A DNA stretch of 64,000 nucleotides, taken from assembly GCF_019320115.1 (NCBI RefSeq), contig NC_089584.1, positions 72,757,533 through 72,821,532 of the forward strand, given 5' to 3'. Under the pieces are notes generated by a model that searched no databases, was not told the DNA's origin, and saw nothing but the letters and a program-made list of their open reading frames with translations. Every line of letters begins with the position of its first letter. Position 1 is the stretch's first letter. The position numbers and the translations under genes were made by a program. This document shows, in pieces, positions 46,188 through 56,729 of this stretch. Origin of the DNA: Miscanthus floridulus (Eukaryota > Streptophyta > Magnoliopsida > Poales > Poaceae).

Positions 46188-47087
46188 GACAGTTGAGAAT
46201 AGGCACCTCGACTGAAAGAATTTTCTGCGGGTACACAGGTCGATCATCCTTATCAGTCTCAACGTCAGCCAAGGAAAGAAGGTTGAAAATAGAATCACCA
46301 GTAACCTGCAGAAAACATGTAGCCAACCATGATAACTCCAGAGGAACAACACACTGTACCAAGACATGCACTGCAAGAAGCTCCTGAATCTCGAGTTAAG
46401 ACACATTATACCTTCCCAAAGATGGTGTTCTTCTTATCAAGCCAATCACAACGGTCAAGGGTGATAAAGAACTGGCTTCCGTTAGAATGAGGTGTGCCAG
46501 CATTGGCACAAGCCACTAAACCCCTGTGGTTAAACCTCAGCCGTGAGTGGAACTCATCCGCAAATGGCGCCCCATACATGCTCTCACCCCCTGCAGGAGT
46601 GAAACCAGAAGGATGACATCAGCTCCAAATCGAAGCACCTCAGCCCCCTCCGCCCACACCCACAACAAAACACCACAACCTTATATACCAAAACAATCAG
46701 GTAATGCTACCCAAGCACGAATGCATCAAATTCCAGATATTAGTAATCCGATCCAAATCTACGAATCAATTCAGTAGACATCAACATCATGATGTGGAAT
46801 CAGAAACCCTAGACATGTACAGTTAGGTATGCCCAAGGGCGAGGGGGACGGTCGGTTGGGTTCGTACCAGTGCCGGAGCCGGTGGGGTCGCCGCCCTGAA
46901 CGAGGAAGTCCTTGATGACGCGGTGGAAGAGGGTGCCGTCGTAGTAGCCCTCGAGGCAGAGCTGCACGAAGTTGCGCGCCGCCTTGGGGGCCTCCTTGGG
47001 CCACAGCTCGATGTCGAGCGGGCCGGCCGTCGTCTGCACCACCACCTTCCCCTTCGTCGGGGGCTCAAGCACGTACACCGACGACAT
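42978..47087 (-). CDS. CYP57: CYP57/CWC27-type peptidyl-prolyl isomerase
   Basis: Ten exons read by hand: 47087-46868, 46590-46412, 46305-46207, 45946-45843, 45758-45614, 44948-44732, 44605-44548, 43892-43688, 43384-43211, 43118-42978. All introns are GT-AG, phases agree, and the 1542-nt CDS gives 513 residues, close to Arabidopsis CYP57. The cyclophilin domain covers about residues 1-175: FHRVIKDFLVQGGD has the catalytic Arg, SNGSQFFITLD and the CDWLDKKNTIFGK loop follow; the usual His of the last motif is Asn. The C-terminal half is acidic and basic in turns and ends DDPDDYVVVDPLLEKGKEKF...REREWAG, the conserved CWC27 end. Human CWC27 is a component of activated spliceosomes, so a nuclear splicing role is likely. 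The gene is intact although retrotransposons lie 554 bp upstream of the ATG and 1.8 kb past the stop. Introns 3, 5 and 9 carry insertions or duplications. Confidence 0.96.
43451..43584. mobile_element. MITE (GTTCGGCT family) in CYP57 intron 9-8 region
   Basis: Inverted ends AGTGTTCGGCT / AGCCGAACACT are perfect over 11 bp and enclose 134 bp. It lies in the intron between exons 8 and 9 (43385-43687). No clear target duplication could be read. Two diverged relatives are at 15745 and 42453. Confidence 0.75.
44983..45046. repeat. Two tandem 32-bp units in CYP57 intron 5
   Basis: tttggcagagcataacaag starts at 44983 and again at 45015; each unit continues with ttacagaagcagg. It lies about 35 bp from the exon 6 acceptor. 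Confidence 0.9.
45181..45618. repeat. Diverged duplication in CYP57 intron 5
   Basis: 45182-45340 and about 45455-45618 are related in direct orientation (ctgatgt.gcagagac.gcac, then ttctagatagc, and cacaagtga.aaaa). The second copy includes the true exon 5 end and its donor (45611-45620); the first copy has the matching position but its donor has decayed. Confidence 0.65.
46081..46202 (+). mobile_element. 5'-truncated Au-type SINE in CYP57 intron 3
   Basis: The core text cctaccccaacttgtttggg and cttaaaggctttg followed by (TTG)n matches the 3' end of Au-type SINEs of grasses. It is flanked by a perfect 16-bp duplication, TGACAGTTGAGAATAG, at 46081-46096 and 46187-46202. The insert (46097-46186) is only about 90 bp. 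The right duplication begins 4 bp from the exon 3 border (46207), so the SINE sits at the very 5' end of intron 3 in antisense to the gene. Confidence 0.85.
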
Positions 47088-47640
47088 CCTGCCTCCCTCC
47101 TGTCGCCGCCGCCGCCGCCGCCGCCTCGACGCTCTACGCCTCTACCTCGCGCGCGGTGCTCCCTCCCCTTTGGTACGGCCTAGGCGTCGGTCGGACCTCG
47201 GGCGGGCGTGGCGGGGCGGTTCGGCTGGTTCGTGGTTGGGTCACAGGCACAGGCTCATCGGGTCAGGCGGCTCGATTGAGGGCGGGTGAAAACGTATCAA
47301 CGGTTATGCTTTCTGTTTGGGACTACGGATTATGTCGATTCTTTTATCGATGGCTAATGAAAGAATATATATATATAGGGTTTTTTTTGTGTCATTGATT
47401 TGTCATTATGAGAAATTCTTGCTTGTTCACTCATATCAAATTATTACTTATACATACAAAAAACATTGAAGGATCTAAAACCCCACTTTTCTATACACCA
47501 CAATGCTATAAACATGAATGCTCTATGTGCATGGTTAGACATCTATGATTGTCTATAACGTAGATTGGTAGGTGGTTTTCACAAAATGTGCACTTAAGAT
47601 TTTTCTTATGTTCTCTATCTTACTCTCGACCCATAAAGAG
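47088..47640. promoter_or_regulatory. CYP57 upstream region
   Basis: The 5' UTR side is GC-rich with a (GCC)n run at 47104-47124. No clear TATA box was seen, as is usual for housekeeping-type genes. The region ends at the Sirevirus 5' LTR, so the promoter space is limited to about 550 bp. Confidence 0.5.
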
Positions 47641-49099
47641 TGAAAGTGCATTTTGCCCCCTATGTGAGTTTTGGTGTATTGATGACATCCAAATTAGGGA
47701 CTAATGAGATCTTAATGAGATATATTGCAGCTTTAGTCCCATGAAAGTTTTAAAGAGTTGATCTTAAGATGAAATAGTATCCTTCATTTTCTTGAAGTTG
47801 AAAAGGCGGATGAACTCAAGCGGTCTCCAAAGTTTACATTTCTTGTTTTGGGTTTAGATTCGTCGTATTATTAAAAGGGATGCAAATTTAGATGGTCCGA
47901 GAAGATAGAGTGCTCAAGCATAAAAATAAAATCAAAAGAGAGACACCCAAGCACCTCATGAATACTTAGATATAGTTATTTGGAGTTTTAGCCGTCGGAA
48001 CCACCGACGCTAGCCGGAGGTGTCGGCTGCCGGAAGTCCCGGCTCTTGCCGGAACTCCCAGGCCCTTAGGACTTAGGTGCCCAGCTCGGCCAACCGTCGA
48101 AGGTGCCGACGCGAGCCGAAGTGCCGGATGTCGAAAGTGCCGGCAGTCGTCAGCAATTTCGACTCTAGATTAGTCAACCAAGTGGACTGCGCGTTTGAAC
48201 AGTGCTTTTCTTAGGCGCCGGAAGTTCCGACGATCTGTGTCGGAACTTCCAACGTAGATCTGAACGGTTGGTTTTTGCCTTGGAGTATAAATAACTCTCT
48301 CCTCTCTTCTAACCAGGAACCACTCATTTATTACGACCAAACTCTGTCCAAGACTCCTCCCAAGCATTCAAGGCTCTCCTCTCCTCTCCCCTTTGCTCCT
48401 AACTTCGATTCTCCTAAGGATTTGAGTGATTGGAGAGTGAATTGAGTGAGAGAATCACTTTAGCAAGCTTGAGTACTTGATTTGTGTCTATTACACTTGG
48501 AGCTTTGCTCCTAGCCAGCTAGGCGTCGCCCAAGACCTTCCATCTCATGGAAGAGCCTTAGAAAGTTTGTATTACCCTTGATTTCTTAGTGGAAAACTCA
48601 AGTGACCTTTGTGGTTTCCTTGAAAGAGGCAAGGAGGTGGAAGTGACTCTGACCTTTGTGGTCACCTCAACAACGAGGACGTTGAAGCTTCTTTGTGGGG
48701 TTGCCGAACCTTGAGATAAATCCTTGTATCCTGCGTGCTTGATTTTGTTGCGATTTATGCTATCATACTTGTTCTTGTTTGTCTCTCTTCCTTCCCAAAG
48801 CTTCCTCTAGAGTTTGGACTTGATCTACGGAGTGGAAGCATTTCGACGTCAATGGAGTGACCCTTTGTGTCTACCTAACCACTTGGAAGTGGGTTTGTAA
48901 GAAATCTCACACTCAAAGTTCATTTTAGCACTCGTAGCAAATTTCCCGTAGGAGACGGAACTACTGACTATTTGCGTTGGAACTTCTGGCCTAAACTATT
49001 AGAAGTTCCAGCAGTTGCTGACTATTGACTTTGAGTTTGTGTAGAAAATTTTAGATACGCCTATTCACCCCCCCTCCAGGCATTGTTTTGATCTTTTCA
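47641..49099 (+). repeat. 5' LTR of the Sirevirus-like element
   Basis: It starts TGAAAGTGCATTTTGCC and ends GATCTTTTCA (canonical TG...CA). The centre is rich in GCCGGAAGT/ACTTCCGGC-type short palindromes, a feature of Sirevirus LTRs. It pairs with 62613-64000. Confidence 0.93.
48286..48293 (+). promoter_or_regulatory. LTR promoter TATA box (Sirevirus-like)
   Basis: TATAAATA lies 645 bp into the 5' LTR, followed by a CT-rich stretch. In the 3' LTR the matching site (63257-63264) reads AATAAATA, so it is weakened there. Confidence 0.6.
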
Positions 49100-49100
49100 A

Positions 49101-49113
49101 TTGGTATTAGAGC
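49101..49113 (+). other. Primer binding site of the Sirevirus-like element
   Basis: TTGGTATTAGAGC follows the LTR by one base; it matches the initiator tRNA-Met complement except for a C-to-T change. Confidence 0.8.
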
Positions 49114-49169
49114 AAGTCTTCTTTTAGCGCTTCACCGCCTGAGAAGAAACAATATCGAACACCAAATAG

Positions 49170-50606
49170 ATGCAAGCCAATGCCACTAAGATGGCCAAGC
49201 AAATTACAAAAGAGTTGATGGTTGAGCAAGCAAAGCTTTTCCAAGATGAAATGAAGAAGATGCAAGATGAGTGGCAAGATGAAGGAAGAGTTGAGCAAGA
49301 AGGTTGAAGATGCTATAAGTGGCAACAATGATGCAACCAAAAACATCATAAGTGAAGTTGGAGCAGGCGAGCATGCTCATGGAAAGGGACTGTATTCAAA
49401 AATGGGTTTTGACTTTGGACAACTCATCAAAGATCCAACTCTACATTCTCCTTCCGTGAACCTTGGTAAGCCACCTCACTTTGATGAAACAAGATACACC
49501 GATTGGGCTTACAAGATGAAGATGCACCTCATTGCCGCAAGACTTTGGAAAGTTGTGGATGTTTGTGTGATGATTTCTACCAATGAAGATAGAGAGATAA
49601 CTCTAAAAGAAACATTCAACCTCCATCAAAATGCACAAGCCGTGACCGTGCTTGTCTCAAGTTTGGGTCCGAATGAGTTCAACAAAGTAAATAGAATAGA
49701 AAGTGCTAAGCAAATTTGGGAAGCTTTGAGAACATCATTTGAAGGGGACAAGAGTGTTAGAAAAGGCAGCATTGAGCTACTTCATGGTGAATTGGAAAGA
49801 TTTTTGTTCTTGCAAGGTGAAACAACTCAAGCAATGTTTGGTAGGTTTATGGCATTGGTCAACCACATAAGAGCTCTTGGAAGCACCGAATGGGATGACA
49901 ACAAGGTTGCTAGGAAGATGTTGAGAACTTATAGAGCTAAGAACAACATGCTAGCGGCAGTGATCATGGAAAGGCCCGGTTATGATGAGATGACACCCCA
50001 AGAAATTCTTTCAAAGCTCAAGCATCATGAGTGTCTAGATGAAGATGCAATCAATGCTCACAATCAAAATCCTAATGCAATGGGATACAACAAGAGTGCA
50101 GCCCTTAAAGCAACTCAACTACATGAAGTTCAAGGGTCAAGTCAAGAGAAGAAGAAGAAAGTGAAGGGTGATTCCTCAAGTGAAGAAGAAGATTTTAATG
50201 TGGAGTTCCATTTGTGATTAGGAATCTTAGAAAACTTATGAAGAAGAAGAGCAACCACAAGACCTATGGTGATGGAAAGAAGAGGTACAAGAAGACATTT
50301 TGCTATGGGTGTGGTCAAACTAGTCACTTCATAGACGATTATCCTAATGAGAAGAAGAAGCACAAACACGACAACGATGAAGACAAGACGAACAAAGGCA
50401 AGAAGAGAGGTGAAGCTTATCTTGGTGAAGAGTGGGAGTCAAATAATAGTGACTCAAGTGATGATGAGAAGAAGAAGGGAGCCACAAACATCGCCATCCA
50501 CCACTCTTCATCATCGACTATGATCTTTCCCGACTCAACTTCACCATCAAAACTCTTTCACAACCTATCTTCATCACCGAGGCTCTTCTCCAAACCTCAT
50601 CGATAA
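49170..50606 (+). pseudogene. Sirevirus-like gag, N-terminal and knuckle part (broken)
   Basis: An ATG at 49170 opens a frame that shifts near 49267 into a 316-codon ORF with the UBN2-type gag domain (LGKPPHFDETRYTDWAYKMK, IWEALRTSFEGDKSVRKGSI, YDEMTPQEILSKLKHHE). A second shift near 50212 leads to a Lys-rich ORF with the knuckle CYGCGQTSHFIDDYP, whose last Cys is Tyr. An acidic Ser/Glu tail follows. Gag forms the particle shell; two frameshifts and the lost Cys make it non-functional. Confidence 0.88.
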
Positions 50607-50806
50607 TGAATACTACACTCCAACTTGCCTCATGGCTAAGGGGGAGAAGGTACATGACACAACTGATCCTTCTAGTGATGAATATGATAGTTGTGACGAG
50701 AACATAGAAAATTGAAGCAACCATGATAAAGAAATTTGGTAAAAAGGCCTTCACTAAAATAAAAATGTTAATGAAGAAATTAGAGAAGAGGGATAGATGA
50801 TTAAAG

Positions 50807-51618
50807 ATGCAAGGAGATATAATCACTCAAGAGAGAGAGAAGAACCATGCACTTGAAGCATCTATTGCCGAGGAAAAGATGAAGGTTGAGAAGTTAACTG
50901 TAGAATTGTCTTTAGCCAATGACTCAATTAGGAAATTGACTAAGGAACATTCCTCGGTCAATGACACAATAGCTAGTCTCAAGAATGAGAAAAGTATAGC
51001 TCAAGAAAACCTTACAAGCTTGGAAGAAAAATACCATAATTTTGAGTTAAACTATAGCACTCTTTGGGTTAGCGCTTCAACTTCTCCTAAGGCAACCGAA
51101 GACTCTAATGTCTCCACTAGTAATGGTTGTAAAAGATGCTATAAAATTGATGTAAATGCATATGCAACTAACCTTGTTGAGCTAGAGAAGAAAGACAAGG
51201 GGATACAAAGGTTGAAGATGATCTTAAAGAATGGGCGCAAATGTCAAGAGCAATCGAACAAGACCATATACAAGTCATCAAGGCACCCATCAATCAAGGA
51301 AGGCATTGGCTATATAATAGGTATGATGGAAAGGCTAATGGAAAGAACATGATCAATGGTGTGCCTTGTGTGAAGTTCAACAAAGGTGTTGCTCTTGATG
51401 AGCTCATATGCAAGGCAAACAACAAGGTCTACATTCCCAAGATAGCACCTATAAGTGACAAGACAATCAAGATGAAGCAAGTTGAAGCCCCCAAACCACA
51501 AGCACCACTCCCACAATGCTATGCTAGTGATTACATGTGTTGTTGGGGCAAGGATGGTAAGATCGTAGTGAAGTATGTTGGTGTCCAAAAGAGGAAGGAG
51601 ATCATGAGGAGTGTTTAG
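50807..51618 (+). pseudogene. Sirevirus-like gag coiled-coil region (broken)
   Basis: About 120 residues with heptad-like spacing (ASIAEEKMKVEKLTVELSLA, TIASLKNEKSIAQENLTSLE) precede a Cys-containing segment NGCKRCYKID. Long coiled coils after the knuckle are typical of Sirevirus gag. A frame change near 51300 leads to the region before protease. Confidence 0.75.
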
Positions 51619-51829
51619 GTGCCCAAGTTTTATATGACTAACCCCCTAGGACCCAAGGCCTTATTCGCTTGAGCTTATTCAGAACTACTTTTCAGCCATG
51701 GAACAATATTTTCCACTCATAATATTTTAGCATAAGCATCAATATAAGCCAAATTTTAGCATAAGTGAATAGGGTGCAAATCTTTTTGGGTACCTAAAAT
51801 AAAAGCTTGATTTGTCTTTATAGGAATAC

Positions 51830-52075
51830 TCCTCTAATGGAACAAGTTGGGTGTTGAATAGTGGATGCACCAATTATATGATCGGAGAGAAGGACATGTT
51901 CACATCATTCCAGCCTAGTCATGACCAAAGTGGAAACATTGTGTTTGGTGACAATGGAAAAGGAGAAGTTCTCGGTTTGGGTAAAACTGCTATCTCAAAT
52001 GACAATTCAATTTCTAATGTTTTACTTGTGAATTCAGTTGAGATACAATTTGTTGTCCGTTTCACAACTTTGTGA
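51830..52075 (+). pseudogene. Sirevirus-like protease (catalytic Asp lost)
   Basis: The domain reads WVLNSGCTNYMIGEKDMFTS and later IVFGDNGKGEVLGLGK. The retropepsin DSG box is NSG (near 51854), a single G-to-A change that removes the catalytic Asp. Confidence 0.85.
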
Positions 52076-53556
52076 GATGGGTTACAATTGTCTCTTTACG
52101 GATAAGGGTGTGGAAGTCCATAGAAGGGAGGATTTCTCTATTGCATTTATGGGTCATTTAAAAGGGAAACTCTATCTAGTTGATTTCACATCAAATAGAG
52201 TAAATCCCGCAACTTGTTTAATGGCAAAATCTAGCATGGGTTGGTTATGGCATCGGTGACTTGCCCATGTTGGGATGAGGAACTTGGCCAAACTTAAAAA
52301 AGACAAACACATCCTTAGACTAACAAATGTTTCTTTTGAGAAAGATAGAATTTATAGTGCATGCCAAGCCGGCAAGCAAGTTGGAGCTAAACATCCCGTA
52401 AAAAATGTTGCTTCATATGGACATATTTGGACTCGTCGCTTATATAAGCATTGGTGGTAACAAATATAGTTTCGTAATTGTTGATGATTATTCTTGTTTC
52501 ACTTGGGTATTCTTTTTGTGTGAAAAGAGTGAAGTCCAAGGCATCTTCAAGAAGTTTGAAAGAAGAGCCCAAAATGAGTTTGATGTCAAGATCAAGAGAG
52601 TTAGAAGTGATAATAGGACGGAGTTCAAGAACACCAACATTGAAGAGTTCCTTGATGAAGAACAAATCAAGCATAAGTTTTCGGTTCCATATACTCCACA
52701 ACAAAATGGTATTGTGGATAGGAAGACCCGAATGCTCATAGAAACCGTAAGAGCAATGTTGGATGAGTACAAGACTCCCACCAACTATTGGACGGAAGCA
52801 GTCAACACGGCATGTCATGCTATCAACCGCTTATACCTCCACAAGAAAAGGGAAAATTCTACCTACGAACTTCTAACCGGTAAAAAGCCTAAGGTGCATT
52901 ACTTTAGAGTCTTTGGATCTAAGTGTTTCTTACTTAACAAGAAATCCAAAAGCTCAAAGTTTGCACCAAAGGTTGATGAAGGTTTCATACTTGGTTATGG
53001 TACTAACAAACATGGATATCATTTTTTCAATAAAACCATCGGTTTAATTGAAATCATGGTAGATGTGACTTTTGATGAAACCAACGGCTCCCAAAAGGAG
53101 CAAGTCAATGTTGAGATTGTAGGTAAAGAAGAAACTCCACATAAAGCTATCAAGAAGCTTGCCATTGTTGTAGTAAAGCCCATCGAAGTACAAGATGAAG
53201 ATGAAGACACTTTTGTGCATGTTGATCATGATCCTACCATTCATCATGTTTCATCCAATGAGCATGGTGAAGCTTTCACAACAAGAAATAGTCAAGATGG
53301 AAGATCAAATGGTGCACAAGGTCATTCTCATAAAGATGGTGCTAACAATGAGCAAGTCCAAACCAAACTCAATAATCAAGAAAGAAGTGAAGACAACCCT
53401 GCACAAGACCATGGTGTTGATCTTCCAATCGATCATGACCATGATGATGAAGATGATGGCCCCATCCAAAGATTAACTCAAGTGCCACATCCTAGAGTGC
53501 ATCAATCTATTCAATGGGATCATCCCGTTGATAACATATTGGGGAGCATTCGATAA
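52040..53556 (+). pseudogene. Sirevirus-like integrase (broken)
   Basis: After an N-terminal part (NLLSVSQLCEMGYNCLFTDK) the HHCC motif is visible as HR*LAHVGM and YSACQAGKQ, with a stop and one Cys changed to Tyr. The core ORF of 383 codons starts with LLHMDIFG (first Asp), has RVRSDNRTEFKN (second Asp) and QQNGIVDRKTRMLIETV, where the usual Glu of NGVVERKNR is Asp. The C-terminal part (YFRVFGSKCFLLN, FILGYGTNKHGYHFFN) is intact, followed by a long Asp/His-rich linker. The change of the catalytic Glu to Asp probably impairs strand transfer. Confidence 0.88.
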
Positions 53557-54395
53557 GGGGTAACGACATGTTCTTGTTTAGCAAGTTTTTATGAATATTA
53601 CTCGTTTGTTTCTCCTTTGGAACCTCATAGGGTGGAAGAGGCACTTGATGATCCAGATTGGATGATAGCCATGCAAGAGGAGTTGAACAACTTCACTTGA
53701 AATGAGGTCTGGTCCTTGGTGGAAAGGCCCAAGCAAAATATGATTGGAACCAAGTGGATCTTCCACAACAAGCAAGATGAGCATGGCGTGGTGACAAGGA
53801 ACAAGGCAAGGTTGGTGGCTCAAGGATTCACTCAAATTGAAGGCTTGCATTTTGGGGAGACCTATGCATTGGTGGCTAGGCTAGAATCAATTCATATTCT
53901 ACCTGCCTATGCCACTCATCATGATTTCAAGCTATATCAAATGGACATAAAGAGTGCATTTCTCAGTGGCCCCCTATCTGAGTTGGTGTATTTAGAGCAA
54001 CCACCTAGGCTTTGAAGACCCAAGTATCCCAACCATGTCTACAAGCTCAACAAGATGCTCTATAGGCTCAAACAAGCACCTAGAGCTTTGTATGATTGCT
54101 TGAAGGATTTTCTACTCAAATAAGAGTTTGAGATAGGAAAGGCCGATGCTACTTTATTTACTCGCAAAGTCAATAATGATATCTTTGTTTGTCAAATATA
54201 TGTGGATAACATAATATTTGGTAGTACTAATGTGGCTTTTTGTGAGGAATTTAGTAGGATTATGTCGAATAGGTTTGAGATGTCCATGATAGGTGAGTTG
54301 AAGTTCTTTCTAGGATTTCAAATCAAGCAACTCAAGGATGGCATGTTCATAAGTCAAACCAAGTACATCAATGACATTGTTGAAGAAGTTTGACA
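53557..54395 (+). pseudogene. Sirevirus-like reverse transcriptase (catalytic Asp lost)
   Basis: Motifs in order: RVEEALDDPDWMIAMQEELN, TKWIFHNKQDEHGVVTRNKA, ARLVAQGFTQIEG, QMDIKSAFLSG, LYRLKQAPRA, and the catalytic box IYVDNIIFGS, where the second Asp of YVDD is Asn (near 54206). ELKFFLGFQIKQLKDGMFIS follows. At least three stops interrupt it. The ORF ends at a TGA after VEEV, at the border to RNase H. Confidence 0.9.
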
Positions 54396-54769
54396 TGGAC
54401 AAGACCAAGCCCATCAAGATATATATGTCAACCAATGGACATCTTGATCTTGATCAAGGAGGAAAGGACAGTCGATCAAAAGGTATATCGCTCCATGATT
54501 GGATCCCTCCTTTACCTTTGTGCATCTAGGCCCGATATTATGCTTAGCGTGTGCATGTGTGCAAGATTTCAAGCTAATCCGAAAGAATGTCATTTGATGG
54601 CTGTTAAGAGAATTTTTTAGGTATTTAGTGCACACTCCTAATCTTAGCTTGTGATATCCTAAGGGCTCCACTTTCGAGATACTTGGCTATTCTGATTCGA
54701 ATTATGCTGGTTGCAAAGTAAACCGAAAGAGTATGACTGGGACTTGCCAATTTATTGGTAGGTCTTTAG
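54396..54769 (+). pseudogene. Sirevirus-like RNase H, 5' part
   Basis: YRSMIGSLLYLCASRPDIML and GYSDSNYAGCKVNRKSMTGT are recognisable as the connection and RNase H of copia pol. The frame is cut at GRSLV by the nested element at 54770 and resumes at 58825. Confidence 0.85.
54765..54769. repeat. Target site duplication of the nested gag-only element (left)
   Basis: TTTAG here and TTTGG at 58820-58824 differ by one base; the coding register across the insert (SLV then SWSSKK) supports TTTGG as the original target. Confidence 0.85.
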
Positions 54770-55572
54770 TGATGAGGACATGACACCCATGCATATGATC
54801 ATGTTTGGCATATGGTATGGATGGGTAGGTGGCCAGTAAGGGTGTCCAAGTCAAGAAGGAGGACCGAGGCTAATTCGGTTCGAGTCCCCCGAGGAGGAGG
54901 CCCAAAGCAACTCAAGTTCAAGTCTGCCTCGGCCTACAGGACCAGTCTGCCTTAAACTGGTCACCCAGGACGCATCTGGACTCTATTTTCGACGATCCAT
55001 ATATGGTTAGCAAAGCTAATTTGATAAGGAAGTCCAATCCAAGTAGGTCTCACATTCAAAAGACCTTCAGAATCAATAGGAATCATCGAAACAAGTCAGT
55101 GTCTAGAATCTGCCAGGGTGCTGACGACACCGGCTTTTGGTCCTGTTGGACCAGTGTATCGTGTTTGGGCCCATTAGGGGGCATGTCTAGGGTAGGCGAC
55201 GACCCTAAGACCTTTATAATCATACAGCCACCACCATCATTAGGTTTTGAGGTTTTGCTTAGATTAATCTATCAAGAACAGTTTCACCGTTCATCGGTTT
55301 GTGAGACCCTCAACTTCAGTGAATTAATCATTCATCAACAATTTGGTTGCTTTCTTTCTTGTTCTTGCTTGTGTTCTTCGTTGCGTAGGTAGGGATTAGC
55401 CTTCTTGGTAAGGTCAACTGGATCCATGTCTTGGTTGATAACGAGAGGAGTTGTGGTGCTAAGATTACAGGGTTTGATCTTTCGATTCTAAAGCCAGATT
55501 GGTGTGTCATTCTCCGCCACAACGATAGTTACCTCTACCTGACGGAAGATCGAGATCCCTTGTTCCCATTAA
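54770..55572 (+). repeat. 5' LTR of the gag-only element
   Basis: It pairs with 58031-58819. It contains a box A-like TGGCCAGTAAGG (54830) and a box B-like GGTTCGAGTCC (54877), 47 bp apart. Confidence 0.9.
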
Positions 55573-55574
55573 GT

Positions 55575-55592
55575 GGTAATTAGAGCTAAGGT
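55575..55592 (+). other. Primer binding site of the gag-only element
   Basis: TGGTAATTAGAGCTAAGG follows the LTR by two bases and is a diverged Met-tRNA-type primer site. Confidence 0.55.
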
Positions 55593-56729
55593 ATACCATC
55601 AGGTTCATATTTATCCCCTAGTTTTGAGTGTTTCGTATTTCGTCCCATAGTCCAGTGCTATATTTTTTTCCTATCCTAGAACCTTCCGCGCCATAGCTTT
55701 GCATATTTTAGTTTTAGAGTCTGTCATGTTGAGTTTGTGTCCTGGTCAAGGTCTTGTTGCTGGTTAGGTCGTGTTAGAGTCTAGTTTGTATGTTTTCCCC
55801 CATCATTTCCATCAAATCCTTGCTGTCGTGACCAATTTTGCGCACATTGTTCCCATTTTGTCCTCTAATTCGGAGCCAATTCTTAAAACCGGTCTAGTTT
55901 TTGCATACGAACTTGGATTTCGATGTTCCATATATCAAAATCCGTCCATCCCCTGCTCTATCGGGGTTGGAAACTTTTAATTTGGTCAAAAACTGGTCAC
56001 AAGATCCTCTTTTCGTGGTCACAAGCTTTTTGTCAATTTTGAGCATGTCTTCTGAAATTTCCACAGGCCATGTCTTTTACTTGTTTAAGCTCATATTTTC
56101 TGTGGTTACTTCTTTTGTGCTCCTAAGTGAAGGAAAAATATCAAAAAATAAAAATAAAAAGTCAAAATTTCCCAAAAAAAACAACGACAACCTAAAAAAT
56201 GGAAAAAAGAGGGGCAAAAGAGAAACAATATCTAGAGGAGCACATAGAGAAGGTCAAAGTGAGTTGTGTTAGCATGTGCTGTCTTATTCCTTGTTTGTGT
56301 TGCTGTTGCTATCCACCATACTTATTTTTCACACAACTACCACCTTGCCATCCACCATACTTATTTGTCACACACCTAGTACTTGAAACATTTTAGACCA
56401 GCAACGAGAATAAGTACTTTGGACTATAATTTAGCATTACTTTCTGTTACTGACTTGTGTGCTAGATATACATATTATTCTGTGTGTGCCTTCCAAGCTC
56501 CATAAACTCTTCAGATCAGTATAGAAAAAGGGCCTTGCAATCTCGGTACCACTGTCTCACAGGTATCACGAACCAGGCACCAGTTGTGTCGCCCACTGCT
56601 TGTGTTGGTAAGAACTTTGTAAGAGCTTGGTAAGACGCTTCCACTTGCTTTAAAAAGTGACACCACGGCAATCACGTAGTCATTTGATAGGGATAATACT
56701 TTTGTGTTGTCTTTTGCTATCTTCTAACA
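55593..56729 (+). other. Leader of the gag-only element
   Basis: T-rich leader sequence with an A-rich patch near 56140-56220. Short ORFs have no recognised content. Confidence 0.5.

Noticed and set aside
52387..52818. A 143-codon minus-strand ORF
   Set aside because: It is the antisense shadow of the copia integrase core, whose motifs are clear on the plus strand.
54830..54887. A tRNA gene in the LTR of the gag-only element
   Set aside because: Only box A- and B-like words are present; no acceptor or anticodon stem can be folded convincingly by eye.
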